The notes under the pieces are model-generated. The model searched no databases and was not told the DNA's origin. It worked only from the letters and a program-made list of their open reading frames with translations. DNA of 64,000 nucleotides from Microdochium bolleyi (taxonomy: Eukaryota > Ascomycota > Sordariomycetes > Xylariales > Microdochiaceae), in the NCBI GenBank assembly GCA_001566295.1, contig KQ964249.1, forward strand, positions 310,001 through 374,000, in the 5' to 3' direction. This document shows, piece by piece, positions 21,741 to 31,846 of this stretch (the first letter of the stretch is position 1; each line of letters starts with the position of its first letter). The position numbers and the translations under genes are program-made.

Positions 21741-24700
21741 ATGAGGTTCTCGACACTCTTCCTGGCGGCCCTTGCGCCAGCTGGCCTCCTCGCCGAGGCC
21801 TCAAACACAGAGCGAGAGCTCGACCTGGACGAGTATCTCGCCAAGCATAACCTCGCCCTGGTGCCTCGGTCGGATCTGACAGAGGTCCTATCCGAGCTCA
21901 ACAGTCTCCTCAAGAAGAGGACTGGCAGCAATCGCAGTCCTCAACAAGGCAGCGTCCCCAGGCTCTATACCCGGCAAAACTTCACTGTTGCGGCTGTGGG
22001 TGAGGGCCAGGACGAAGGCCAGCAGAACGCCCAGAGTCAGGGCCAAGCCCAGGGTCAGCCTCAGAGCCAAGGCAGCGGCCAAGGCATCGCTGCAGTCTCA
22101 CAGACTTCAGCAAACGTCGCCGCTCCCACCAATATTATCGCCTCTCCCTCTAATGCTGCTCCCCCCACGAGTCCGACCAGCCGGCCTCCTGCTGCGGGAG
22201 GCGCTGGCACCTCGGCAGCGGGCACCAGCGCCAGCGCCCCGTCCAGCACATCTCGTCCTGGTTCCGGCACTGGCACTGGCAGTGGCACTGGTAGCGGCAC
22301 CGGCACTGGCACCGGCTCAGGTAATGGCCAAGGAGGTAGCCTCAACACGAGTGACTTGAACCTCGAGGGCCTCTTGGACCTGCCCGGTCTGGACGGCCTC
22401 AAGGGTCTGATCGAAGGGATCGACCGTCTCGTTAACACGCTGCTGAACTTCGGCGATCTCTTCAATGCCATCTCGAAGGTCATCACCGAGGAGTTTATTA
22501 CAGCTCTGACCAACGCCATGATCTATCTCGAGGCGCTGCTCGCGCCTCCGGTATGGCAGAATACCAGAGACCTGATTGGCATCGCCACGCCCCTGCTCAA
22601 GTCGCTCGAGCCGCTGGATCTCCCTGGAATTATCAAGGAGATCGCGGATGTCGACCTCAAGGGTCTCATCAAGGCCATCGCTCCCCTCTTGGAGCCTCAG
22701 ACAATCCAGAAGCTCGTCACCATCCTCAACAACGCTGGCGACCTGCTCACGACCGGCAACGTCGAACTTCTTAACTCGGTTCTGCAGATCCTGCCTATTC
22801 TCCTCAATTCCCTTGGGGATATTGATATCCCCGGCGTCATCAAAGCGCTCCAGCCCATCCTTACGCCCGAGGCCATCGGCGGTCTTGCCAACGTGCTCAA
22901 GAACGTCGAGAATCTGCTCACATCCGATAATGTCGATCTTCTCAATGCAGTTCTGCAGATCCTGCCTATCCTCCTCAACTCGCTTGGCGAGATTGATATC
23001 CCTGGTGTCATCAAGGCTCTTCAGCCCATCCTCACACCCGAGTCCATTGCGGGCGTCGCAGGCGTACTCAAGAATGTCGAGAAGTTGGTCACAAGTGACA
23101 ATGTCGACCTTCTCAACGCGGTTCTACAGATTCTGCCTATTCTCCTCAACTCGCTCGGCGAGATTGATATCCCAGGCGTCATCAAGGCCCTGGAGCCTAT
23201 TCTCACACCTGAGTCCATCACCGATCTTGTCGGTGTCCTCAAGAACGCCGCCAGTCTGGTCACCCCCGAGGTTGTCAGCCAGCTCAAGACCCTGCTTACC
23301 AGCCTTGGCGGGCTTGACCTTGACGGACTTCTCAAGCAACTCGGCCCGCTTCTCGAGGAGCTTGGCAAGCTCGACCTTGCTGGTCTCGTCAACAAGGTTG
23401 GACCGCTACTCGACAGCCTTGCCAAGGTCGACTTGGCTGGCATTATCAAGCAGATTGAGCCGCTCCTCAACACCATCTCTTCCATCGACCTGCCCGGCCT
23501 GGTGGACGCGATCAAGCCTCTCCTCACTCCCGAATCCATTCAGGGTCTCGTTGACTTGCTCCGCAATGCCGAGAGCTTGCTCACCGCCGACGCCGTCAAC
23601 CAGCTCAAAAAGCTGCTTGGTGGCCTCAGCGGCCTCAATCTCGAGGAGCTCCTCGAACAGATCAAGCCCCTGCTTAACACCATCAGCAAGCTCGACCTTG
23701 CCGGCATCGTCGCCCAGATCGAGCCGCTCCTCAAGACCTTGTCCAGCATCGACCTCGTCGGTCTCCTGGACTCTGTCAAGCCTCTCCTCACCAGCGAGAG
23801 CATCCAGGGTCTGCTCGCCCTCCTCGGAAACGCCGAGTTCCTCCTCACGCGCGAGTTTGCCACGCAGACCAAGACTGTCATCGCGGGTGCCGTGCCCCTC
23901 GTCGGCGCGCTTGGCGGTCTCGACCTCGACGGTCTCATCAAGCAGCTGGGCCCGCTCCTCGATCAGCTCGGCAAGCTCGACCTCGCCGGTCTCCTGGCCA
24001 AGGTTACGCCCCTGCTCGACGCCCTGTCAGGCATCGACATCAAGGGCCTCCTCGCCAAGGTGCAGCCACTCCTCGATTCATTGTCTGGCATCGACCTCAA
24101 GGGTCTTCTCGCCCAAGCTGGACCTCTCCTCGAGGCCGTTGGCCAGATCGATCTTGTCGGTCTCGTCCGCCAGGTGCAGCCGCTGCTCAACTCTCTCAGC
24201 CAGATCGATATTGCCGGTCTCATCAAGGAGGCGGGACCTCTCCTGTCCCAGGCCGGTCCTCTCTTGGCCTCTCTCGGCCAGATCGACCTTCCTGGCCTCT
24301 TGGCCAAGGTTACCCCTCTCCTCGATGCCATCTCCGGTATCGACATTGCAGGCCTTATCAAGCAAGCTGGCCCCCTTCTGTCCCAGGCTGGCCCGCTCCT
24401 TGCCTCGCTCGGCCAGATCGATCTCCCGGGCCTGCTCGCCAAGGTCACTCCTCTGCTCGACGCCGTCGCGGGTATCGACATCCAAGCGCTCCTCGCGCAG
24501 GTCAAGCCCTTGCTCGCCTCGCTCGGCAAGATCGACCTCGCGGGTCTCCTCGAGCAAGCCGGCCCTCTTCTCTCCCAGGCGGGTCCCCTGCTCTCATCCC
24601 TCGGCCAGATCGATCTGCCGGGGCTCATCAAGAAGCTCACCCCGCTCCTCGATGCTGTCGGCGAGATCGACATCCAAGCCCTCCTCGCACAAGTCAAGCC

Positions 24701-25195
24701 CCTGCTCGCCTCTCTCGGCAAGATCGACATCGCAGGTCTCCTCGAGCAGGCCGGTCCCCTCTTGTCCCAGGCCGGCCCCTTGCTCTCGTCCCTCGGCCAG
24801 ATCGATCTGCCCGCGCTCATCAAGAAGCTCTCCCCGCTCCTCGACGCCGTGTCACAGATCGACATCCAGGGACTGCTCGACATGGCCAAGCCCTTGCTCG
24901 CCAGCCTCGGCGAGATCGACGGCCAGGCCATCATCGCGGCCGTCAAGCCCCTGCTCACGACCGAGGGCATCACCAACATCGTCAACACGCTCAACAACGC
25001 GAGCAAGCTCATCACGGCCAAGTTTGTCGCGCAGACGGCCGAGCTCATCGGCGATGCCACTCCTGTAAGTTGTTACATTTCCTCCCTCCCACACGCGAAC
25101 ACCATGCTAACAGCGTCCGAATCCAGCTCGTCGCCACGGTCTCCGACTTCGCCCTCGCCATCCTCAAGGCCATCCAGTCCGCCACCACCAACTAG
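21741..25195 (+). CDS. Secreted protein of 19-residue Leu/Ile/Asp repeats
   Basis: The gene encodes 1130 aa (exons 21741-25064 and 25127-25195; CTAAC branch point in the 62-nt intron). I do not recognise a named family. Residues 1 to about 20 are a signal peptide (MRFSTLFLAALAPAGLLAEA). A possible Kex2 site KKR is at 58 to 60. Residues 84 to 115 are Q/G-rich and 120 to 200 are Ser/Thr/Gly/Pro-rich with a GTGSGT run, a likely O-glycosylated linker. From about 285 to 1075 the protein is built of a 19-residue unit, approximately PLLxxLGxIDLxGLLxKVx. Three copies of a 57-residue block (328-498) and 64-residue blocks (885-1012) are nested in it. No transmembrane helix or GPI signal is evident at the C-terminus. 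Cysteine is absent from the repeat region. It is probably an extracellular or wall-associated helical repeat protein. Confidence 0.9.
22722..23234 (+). repeat. Three tandem 171-bp coding repeats (57 aa each)
   Basis: Residues 328-384, 385-441 and 442-498 of the repeat protein align without gaps. They share the strings LQILPILLNSLG, IDIPGVIKAL and PILTPE. The block length of 57 equals three 19-residue units. Confidence 0.85.
24393..24776 (+). repeat. Two tandem 192-bp coding repeats (64 aa each), third partial
   Basis: Residues 885-948 and 949-1012 are nearly identical: three 19-residue units plus the 7-residue insert PLLSQAG. A third, partial copy starts at residue 1013 (24777). Confidence 0.85.
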
Positions 25196-25726
25196 GCGTC
25201 AGTGTTGCAATTCTTTCTTGGGGATTGAGCCTGCGCTGGGGCATGGCATTCTTGATTTTTTCCACAGCTCGCGAAGGTCGTTTTTGGACTTGATAATGAA
25301 GTATCTGAATGCATGAAAGTCGCTCACATATAATGACAAGCGCACATATATACCCACAAAACACAAATGCATGAGTATGAAGGGGGAAGGGGGGCAATGT
25401 GGTGGTAGTCACGTTTTTGCACAATGATACCTCCAATGATAATGTCTTGGCATGAAAGACCTCTTCCCTGAAAAATGACTTGACGTCTGAGAACGTGGTG
25501 TGCATGCCTATGCGTGAGGTGTTTCGTGTCTCTATTGCGTTAATCCTACATGTATCACTCTTCAGACTACCCCGTGCTGCCCCAGCCGCATCCCATGTTC
25601 ATGGTGTAAGTCATGCTCGTTGATTACTTTCCCTTGTCTCTTCCACATTATCTTGCCAACACACGAGGGTCTTCAGTACTAGGTTGTTATGGCCGTACTT
25701 GACTCGACGGCGTGTCACGTCATATC
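25196..25726. other. Convergent intergenic spacer
   Basis: This 531 bp spacer lies between the stop codons of the repeat-protein gene (plus) and the GPI-protein gene (minus). It is AT-richer than the flanking coding DNA and should contain both 3' UTRs. No ORF of note. Confidence 0.5.
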
Positions 25727-26528
25727 CTACAAAGCTCCGAGGAAGGCCGCAACACCGGCAACGCCGAGAGCCAAACCGGAGTTGAGCTCGAGAGCGCCAG
25801 CAGCGGCAATAGGCTAGGAGAAGAGACATCGATGTTAGCCTTTTCTAAACGCCAATGAGATCTCCATTGTGTGGGCTTCTTGGGCAAAATCGACTCACGA
25901 TGGCGGATGTGGCAGTCGAGTTGTTGGCAGTTGCGCTGCTCGGGACGAGTGGAATAGTGGCACTCACAGTAGGAGTTGCGGACGCAGGAGGAGCAGCAGC
26001 GCCAGAAGAGGTTCCGCTCGGGACGGCGGCAGCGGAGGAAGAAGAGTTGGCACCTCCGGTAGCTGAGCCCTGAGTCGCCGCCGCGGACGTGGTGCCGGTA
26101 GTGACGGCTGTCGTCGCCGTGGTAGCCGCGCCGGCAGTCGCAGTACTCGACGCTGTCGAGCCGCCACCGGCGCTGCTGCTCGCATCGGCCGGGTCTGGGA
26201 CCGCGTCACGACCGCAGCCCTTGGCGGCCTGGGTGACGCCCTCGGCGTACCACTTCCAGATGCCAAAGTCGTTGGCGCACTCCATGCACTTCTCGAAGCG
26301 GGTGATCCAGGCCTGGCTCGTGCAGTAGTCGCCTGTGGCGCCGAGGATGGCGTTGCCGCAGGCGTCGTGGCAGGCGTACTGGCCCGGCGAGACGTTGCCG
26401 CCGCCGGCCTGGCGGACCTCGAGCGGGAGGAAGACGTGAAGCTCGCGGGGGAGGGCCATCATCATCGTGTTGCTGGCGAGGGCGGTGGTGGCCATGACGG
26501 CGGCTGCGGCGAGGGTGTGGGAGCGCAT
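25727..26528 (-). CDS. Six-cysteine GPI-anchor-type surface protein
   Basis: The product is 238 aa from exons 25899-26528 and 25727-25813 (84-nt intron; GCTAAC branch point). It has a signal peptide (MRSHTLAAAAVMATTALA). A compact domain with six cysteines follows at about 53 to 105 (CHDAC, DYC, KCMEC, KGC) and contains Trp- and Phe-rich stretches. About 110 residues rich in Ser, Thr, Ala and Gly come next, and a hydrophobic tail (LALGVAGVAAFLGAL) after a small-residue site fits GPI attachment. This is a common layout of ascomycete cell-wall mannoproteins, and small cysteine domains of this kind occur in secreted proteins of many Sordariomycetes. The precise role is unknown. The frame upstream of 26528 is open but has no better start. 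Confidence 0.85.
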
Positions 26529-27765
26529 GATGACTGGTTGTGATGGTGAAGAGGAGGTGTCTCGAAGGTGATTGAGGAGGGTGGAAGACGAGAAGGAGGG
26601 TAGAAACGAGGGAATGATGTTCGCAACGGGAGAGTGCAGCACGACGGAAAAGATTGGCACGGCTCTCGGTGGCTTATATGCCCTCCGAGGTCGCCGGCCG
26701 AAAGCAGAGCGGGAACTGTGCCAACATCGGTCGTGCTTTCCTCGGACGGAGTGCGTCGGTGACACGCGAGCCTCTCAGCGTCTTACGTAAAACAGAGGCA
26801 AGGCGAGAGAGACGTGATTGACCTGCGCAAGAAACCAATTCGGCAGGCCGGGATAGCACGGGGATGCAGAGCGGGCCTTTGATCCGCCGAGCGAGGCATG
26901 CTGCCGCCATCGCAGTGAGTTGACATGTGCGGGCTGCCCACCAGGCTGTAGGCCGATCAGACGATCAGGCCATGAAATGGGCTGGGCAGAGGCTCCATGA
27001 TCCGTGGCGGGGGTTTGTCGGCCGTCGGCTGAGTGTGAACCTTGCAACCAGACCTCTCTTGGCCCTTGACCAAGGCGCTACGCGAGCTGCAGCTGAAGGT
27101 GCAGGTGAGCCAAGAGGAATGGATCCGACGAACGGCTCCGAGCCCGCCAATGGGAGCCTGCAGAGCCATCTGATTAGATTGATTAGATTGATAAGATGCC
27201 CAGGGAGGAGCCCACGCCAAGACGCTTGCTGCTCAGCTTGCCCAAAGGTCCGCCTCTCGCCTCCAAATGCCAATGCCGATGCTCGGGCTTGAGTCATGGG
27301 GCTGCATTGGCAGCAGTCTTGGCCCTCGCCTGGACGGCATCTGTTTGGTCCTTTCTGCTTGCAAAGCAGGGTCACACCACCCACGCTGCACGTCTCACGA
27401 GCTCGGCTCCGATGCCACTCCGCTGATCCGAACGGGCAGCTCGTACCAGGTCAACACCTTGCCACCCACATGGCGAGGGGTTGTGCAAGCCCAGCGTGGG
27501 CTCGGCTCACGTTGGCCGGCCAAGAGACTGTGAGTTTGGGAAGGCACGACGATGGCCACAAGAAAAACTTGTCACCGGGACAACTTGTCCCACCGACTTC
27601 GAAGTGCCTTCCGACCAGGACTGCCGACAGGCCACTGTCCTATAAGACACCGCAGTTGGACACCCCTCCCCAGGTGTAGCCGCCTCTTGCTCTTTACGGG
27701 ATTCCCATCATCACCCCTCTGACTCCATTAGCTCTCCCCAAGTTCCGCAGGGACTGATCACCACA
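26529..27765. other. Divergent promoter region of GPI-protein and BIM1-like genes
   Basis: This 1.2 kb spacer separates divergent starts. It contains a short tandem of GATTAGATT at 27172 to 27190 leading into GATAAG at 27190-27195, a GATA-factor core. A CT-rich leader lies at 27650 to 27765. Frames here show no recognisable product. Confidence 0.45.
27172..27195 (+). promoter_or_regulatory. GATTAGATT tandem with GATAAG core
   Basis: Two and a half copies of a 9-bp unit end in GATAAG, the consensus core for fungal GATA regulators such as AreA/NIT2. It lies about 570 bp before the BIM1-like start codon and about 640 bp from the GPI-protein start. Binding is inferred only. Confidence 0.3.
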
Positions 27766-28768
27766 ATGAAGACAGCCGACCTCCTCGGGCTTGCTGGAGC
27801 CGCAGCGCTCCTCTTCGATGTCGCCGCTGCTCAGCACTCAGACCTCGATCAAAATGGAGATGGAGACGTTGATGGCATGGGGCCCAGCGCCTTCATGTGG
27901 CCGCCTGACCGCGTCTGGTTCGACTTCGCCGATAACACTGGCCCTTGCGGCTCTCCTGACGGCCCAAACAACCGCACCGAGTTCCCGCTGGGTAAGAGTC
28001 ACTGCATGGCGGGCGATACGGCGGATGGTCTTGCTAATCTGCCCGTAAACAGATCGTGGCGCCATCTCCCTGGTGCACCAGGACAACTCTTACGACGTTC
28101 AGGTTGCAATCTCTTACAGCGACAGTAAGTACACCATGACTGGCAAGTGATGAAAACTAAGAGCTGCACCTCTGACAAAAAGGATGAACACAGACCCGAA
28201 GACAAACGAGGACTTCAATGTCCTCATTCCATCCGAGCATATCGACCAGCATACTCCTGGTCACTACTGCCTCAACATCACCAACCCGCCGTCCAACGTC
28301 CAAGCAGGGAGCAATGCCACCATTCAGCTCAGATACGTCTCGGATGGAGAGAAGAACATGAATGAAACGTACTATGCCTGCGCCGACATCAAGTATGTTG
28401 CCGCTAGTACCTTCAACTATGCCCTGACCCGCTGCTTCAACGCAAGTGTCCCCGCCGCTCCCAAACCGTCTGGAACAGCCGGCTCTGGTGCGTCTGGCAC
28501 AGGTGCTCCCTCACAGGGACAGGGAGGCAGTGGCAGCGGAGGTGGCAATGGCCTGTCCACTGGAGCTATTGCTGGTATTGTCGTCGGCGTTGTGGTTGGC
28601 GTAGCTGCCCTGGGCATCCTGCTCTTTTTCTTGTACCGCCGCGACCAGCGGCAGAAGCGCGTTGTTGACCATGTCACGTCGACCAGGAACAACGTCAAGT
28701 GGGATGCGGACAATAGGTCTGGCGTTGAAAGTGCGAACGATGTGCCTCTGGAGAATATTCCTAAATAG
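27766..28768 (+). CDS. BIM1-like (X325) copper protein with C-terminal membrane helix
   Basis: This is a member of the fungal copper acquisition factor BIM1-like / LPMO-related X325 family, which binds Cu(II) at the cell surface instead of cleaving polysaccharide. Exons are 27766-27991, 28053-28124 and 28194-28768, giving 290 aa. The signal peptide ends near AAAQ23, and cleavage there would expose H24, the residue expected to start the copper-binding histidine brace. An acidic D/N/G-rich stretch (26-37) follows, then GPSAFMWPP, DNTGPCGS, NRTEFPL and GAISLVHQDNSYDVQVAISYSDNP, all recurrent in this family. N-glycosylation sequons NRT, NIT, NAT, NET and NAS occur. A Gly/Ser linker, a helix at about 222 to 246 and a basic cytosolic tail end the protein. 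The third exon start was chosen at 28194 because the nearer AG (28182) gives an immediate stop. Confidence 0.88.
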
Positions 28769-29557
28769 GCTGCCTGTCGTGTCTATTGCTAGGCTCACAC
28801 GGGAAACTGACGGGAGTAAAGTGAGGACTCGGTAACGAGAGGAGGATCACAGCACACATGCCACAAACGATGGCCTGATTCAGATATATCTGCGAGGCAC
28901 ATTATCAAACCAGGGATGACAACGGGGCGGCTCAAAGAGCTGAGTAGTGGAGAAGAACGAATTACGACTTACGCTAGTCTCATTGCCAAATAAAATGTAT
29001 AAGGCCTCCTCCGTACAGACGAAGAATTTCCATCCACTTACTTGTGCACCGTTACTCTGGCCTCGTGACTTCAGTTCGATGAGCTGTAATCATATGAACT
29101 TGTTCAATCCGGCTGCGACTTCCTTCGAGTTGCCTGTTCTATTCATCTGTGCAAGCATCTTCAGGAACCTCTTCGACTTAATGCCTGTTCAATTTTGACC
29201 AGCATGTTCGAGTAGCAATATGCACTCGGAACCTCCGCAATCTCAGTGATCAGTCGAGTGTACCAGTGTGCTCTACAGTGCGAGGCACATACTCGCGCTG
29301 GGGTGCCTAGACGTGGCTGGGTGGAGTTGGCCAATGAGCTGAGGCTCCACAGGTGGATCTCACCAAGCCAATGCCCGTCGCGTCGCATTTTCCAGACACG
29401 ACTTCTGGATCTCAGCACAGGACGAGAGCTCGACTGCATTAGCCAGCAGATACCCACCTCGACCAGCGGCCACAACCACCATTGCGAGGGCAATTCGACC
29501 AGCGGCACTTCCAAGCACACTACCCCAGGGTCGAAAGGCGCATTTTGTTCGGCAGCC
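28769..29557. other. Intergenic: BIM1-like 3' end and RSC7 promoter
   Basis: This 789 bp spacer lies between co-oriented genes. AATAAA occurs at 28989-28994 and could serve as a poly(A) signal. Nothing else is recognised; frames near 29161 to 29560 overlap the RSC7 leader. Confidence 0.5.
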
Positions 29558-31306
29558 ATGGGTCGTAGACCAGGTCGTGCTGCTGCTAAGCGCGCGGCGC
29601 AGAAGCTGGGTAAGTGGTGGACACCAACGTCGCGATCGCTGCGCCTGCCTCCCGATTGTCATGTGCTGATCATGTTGGCTTTGCTGCAGAAAACACCCCA
29701 CAGACTGTGGAAGAGATGGAGGACTCAATGATGCCCGATGCCGACGAAGCTGGCGACAACGACTCAGCAGCGGAGGCTCAGGCCAACGACGATGACGTTG
29801 ACGAGGACGAGGATGGCGGCCGCGCAGCGCAAGACGGAGGCGACGAGGACGAGGAAGATGAAGAAGGAAACAACCAGTCCGAGGGCGGCTCCGCAAAGTC
29901 GCCGTCACCGGCGCCCGAGCCCGTGATCAGGAAACGCAGGTTAGGCCGACCACCCAAGAACCGGCCACCGGACTGGGACCAGCTGCCGATCGAGCGCCCG
30001 AACCACGACCCCAACGAGACACCCAAGCGGCGCGGACGCGGTGGCTACAGAGGCCGCGGTGGCAAGAAGGGCCAGCCGGCCGCCCCGACGCAGCAGGAGA
30101 TCGACAAGGAGGGCACCATGGCCGACATTGTCGACGACGAGCTCCTGCTTCCCGAGGATCCAGAGGGCGAGACGAAAGTCGACAAGATGGGCAACCTGCT
30201 CGGCGCGCGCGAGTACCGGTGCCGCACCTTCACGGTCGCCGGGCGCGGGGACCGGCTGTACATGCTGTCCACCGAGCCCGCGCGCTGCGTCGGCTTCCGC
30301 GACTCGTACCTCTTCTTCACCAAGCACCGCAAGCTGTACAAGATCATCATCAACGACGAGGAGAAGCGTGACCTTATCGAGCGCGAGCTCATCCCTCACT
30401 CGTACAAGGGTCGCGCGATAGGTATCGTGACGGCGCGCTCCGTCTTCCGCGAGTTCGGCTCGCTGATTGTTGTCGGCGGCCGCCGCATCGTGGACGACTA
30501 CGAAGTTGCGAGGCTCCGCGCCGAGGGCGTCCCTGAGGGCGCCATCGCGGATCCGACAGACGCTTTCAACCCCAACGAACCGTACAACAAAAACCAGTAT
30601 GTTGCGTGGCATGGTGCCAGCGCGGTGTACCATACGAATGTGCCGTCCGCACTGCCCGCGCAGGCCGTCAGGCCCGAGGTGAAGAAGCGGAAGGTCAATG
30701 TCAATGACACAAACTGGCAGCTGGAACATGCCCGCGAGGCGAGGTACGTTCTAGGCGTAAGCTTCATACATATATACATGAGCAAATACTAACGTTTGTC
30801 AAACCAGCCGCTTCAACGCCGAGATCGGCGCCATCCGCAAGCACAATAACCTTGGCGTGTACGAGCTGCACACGAACATCATGCACTATCCCGCGTTCAT
30901 GCAGCCCACACACGCTCGGATAGAACAGATCCCCCCAGCCACAACCACCGACGACTCCACATCACAAACATCCCCCGCAGCATCGTCCTCGGCATTCCCA
31001 CCACTAGACCCCAAAATTGCGCGCAACTTCCGCGTCATCGACACCGCCATGGAGCATCCGCCCTCGGGGATCGCCACGCAGGCGATGGAGACGCACGACG
31101 TGCCCTCGTTCCTGGCCGACTTCCAGGGCCTGGCCGCCGTGTCGGACGACATCCGGGATCTGCTGCCCGCCGAGTGCCGGGCGGCGTTCGACAGCGCCGC
31201 GGAGAAGGAGCGCAGCTGGAAGGCTGCGTGGGGGCCCGAGGCCCAGCACGGGCACAGGCGGCAGCCGATCATCGATGCTGCTATCGTGCCGTACAGCAGG
31301 GGCTAA
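29558..31306 (+). CDS. rsc7: RSC7/SWP82-family chromatin remodelling subunit
   Basis: This is a homologue of Rsc7 (Npl6)/Swp82, a non-catalytic nuclear subunit of RSC or SWI/SNF remodellers. Exons are 29558-29609, 29690-30743 and 30808-31306, giving 534 aa. A short basic first exon (MGRRPGRAAAKRAAQ) is followed by a strongly acidic Asp/Glu region (about 28 to 100). An AT-hook-like RRLGRPPKNRPP and an RGRGGYRGRGGKKG segment come next. The Rsc7/Swp82 domain begins at DKMGNLLGAREYRCRTFT and continues through FRDSYLFFTKHRKLYKI and SYKGRAIGIVTARSVFREFG. The C-terminal exon has RFNAEIGAIRKHNNLGVYELHTN. All junctions keep frame with standard donors. Confidence 0.93.
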
Positions 31307-31846
31307 GGATTAAAACGCCTGGTCCCTTACCGATCCGAGAAATCCCGTTCTCGACGTGGGAGGCGCTTTCTAAGAAGAAGGGAGGGGGAATGTCCTATTC
31401 AAAGGAACGCGACGAGGGTGCGTGGTAGGCTTTGTAGTGTGTGTATGTTTTTACATGGTTGATATGGTCAGTCTGGGCTGATCCGGAAGAGGAGAAGATG
31501 GGTGGGCGTTTTGTCGGAGTTGGGGTGCTTGCTTGTCGGAGCTTGATAATTTGGGCGAAATGAGACAAGAAATAGAGAAATCATCGATCCTGTGAATATG
31601 GAATGGTCGTCCTGGGTTTGCTCAAGTGAGCACAGCTAGATTGAGCGCACACATCTCTCTCCCGACTACAGTGCTCACAATATTTCCTTCTCCTGACATA
31701 GCATACATGCACGCAGCTTGGGTATGGTATGAGGAAACATCTTTGGGGGGGTATCTCTGTTTATTTTTCTAGCCTCTTACTCTTTCCTGAAACAAATGGG
31801 GTTCTAGACACCTCTTTGTTCGCCCGGGCGTCCTCTGCTTCCGTCC
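31307..31846. other. Convergent spacer between RSC7 and Prp4 genes
   Basis: This 540 bp spacer holds the two 3' UTRs. It is AT-richer than its flanks, with a G7 run near 31745. No gene is seen. Confidence 0.5.

Noticed and set aside
23963..25060. 365-codon antisense frame opposite the repeat protein
   Set aside because: Antisense shadow of periodic GC-rich coding DNA, without start context or independent motif.
22576..25068. 830-codon frame in another phase of the repeat-protein gene
   Set aside because: Its Ser/Arg-rich repetitive sequence is the out-of-phase reading of the same DNA repeats; the in-phase frame has the signal peptide, start context and intron.
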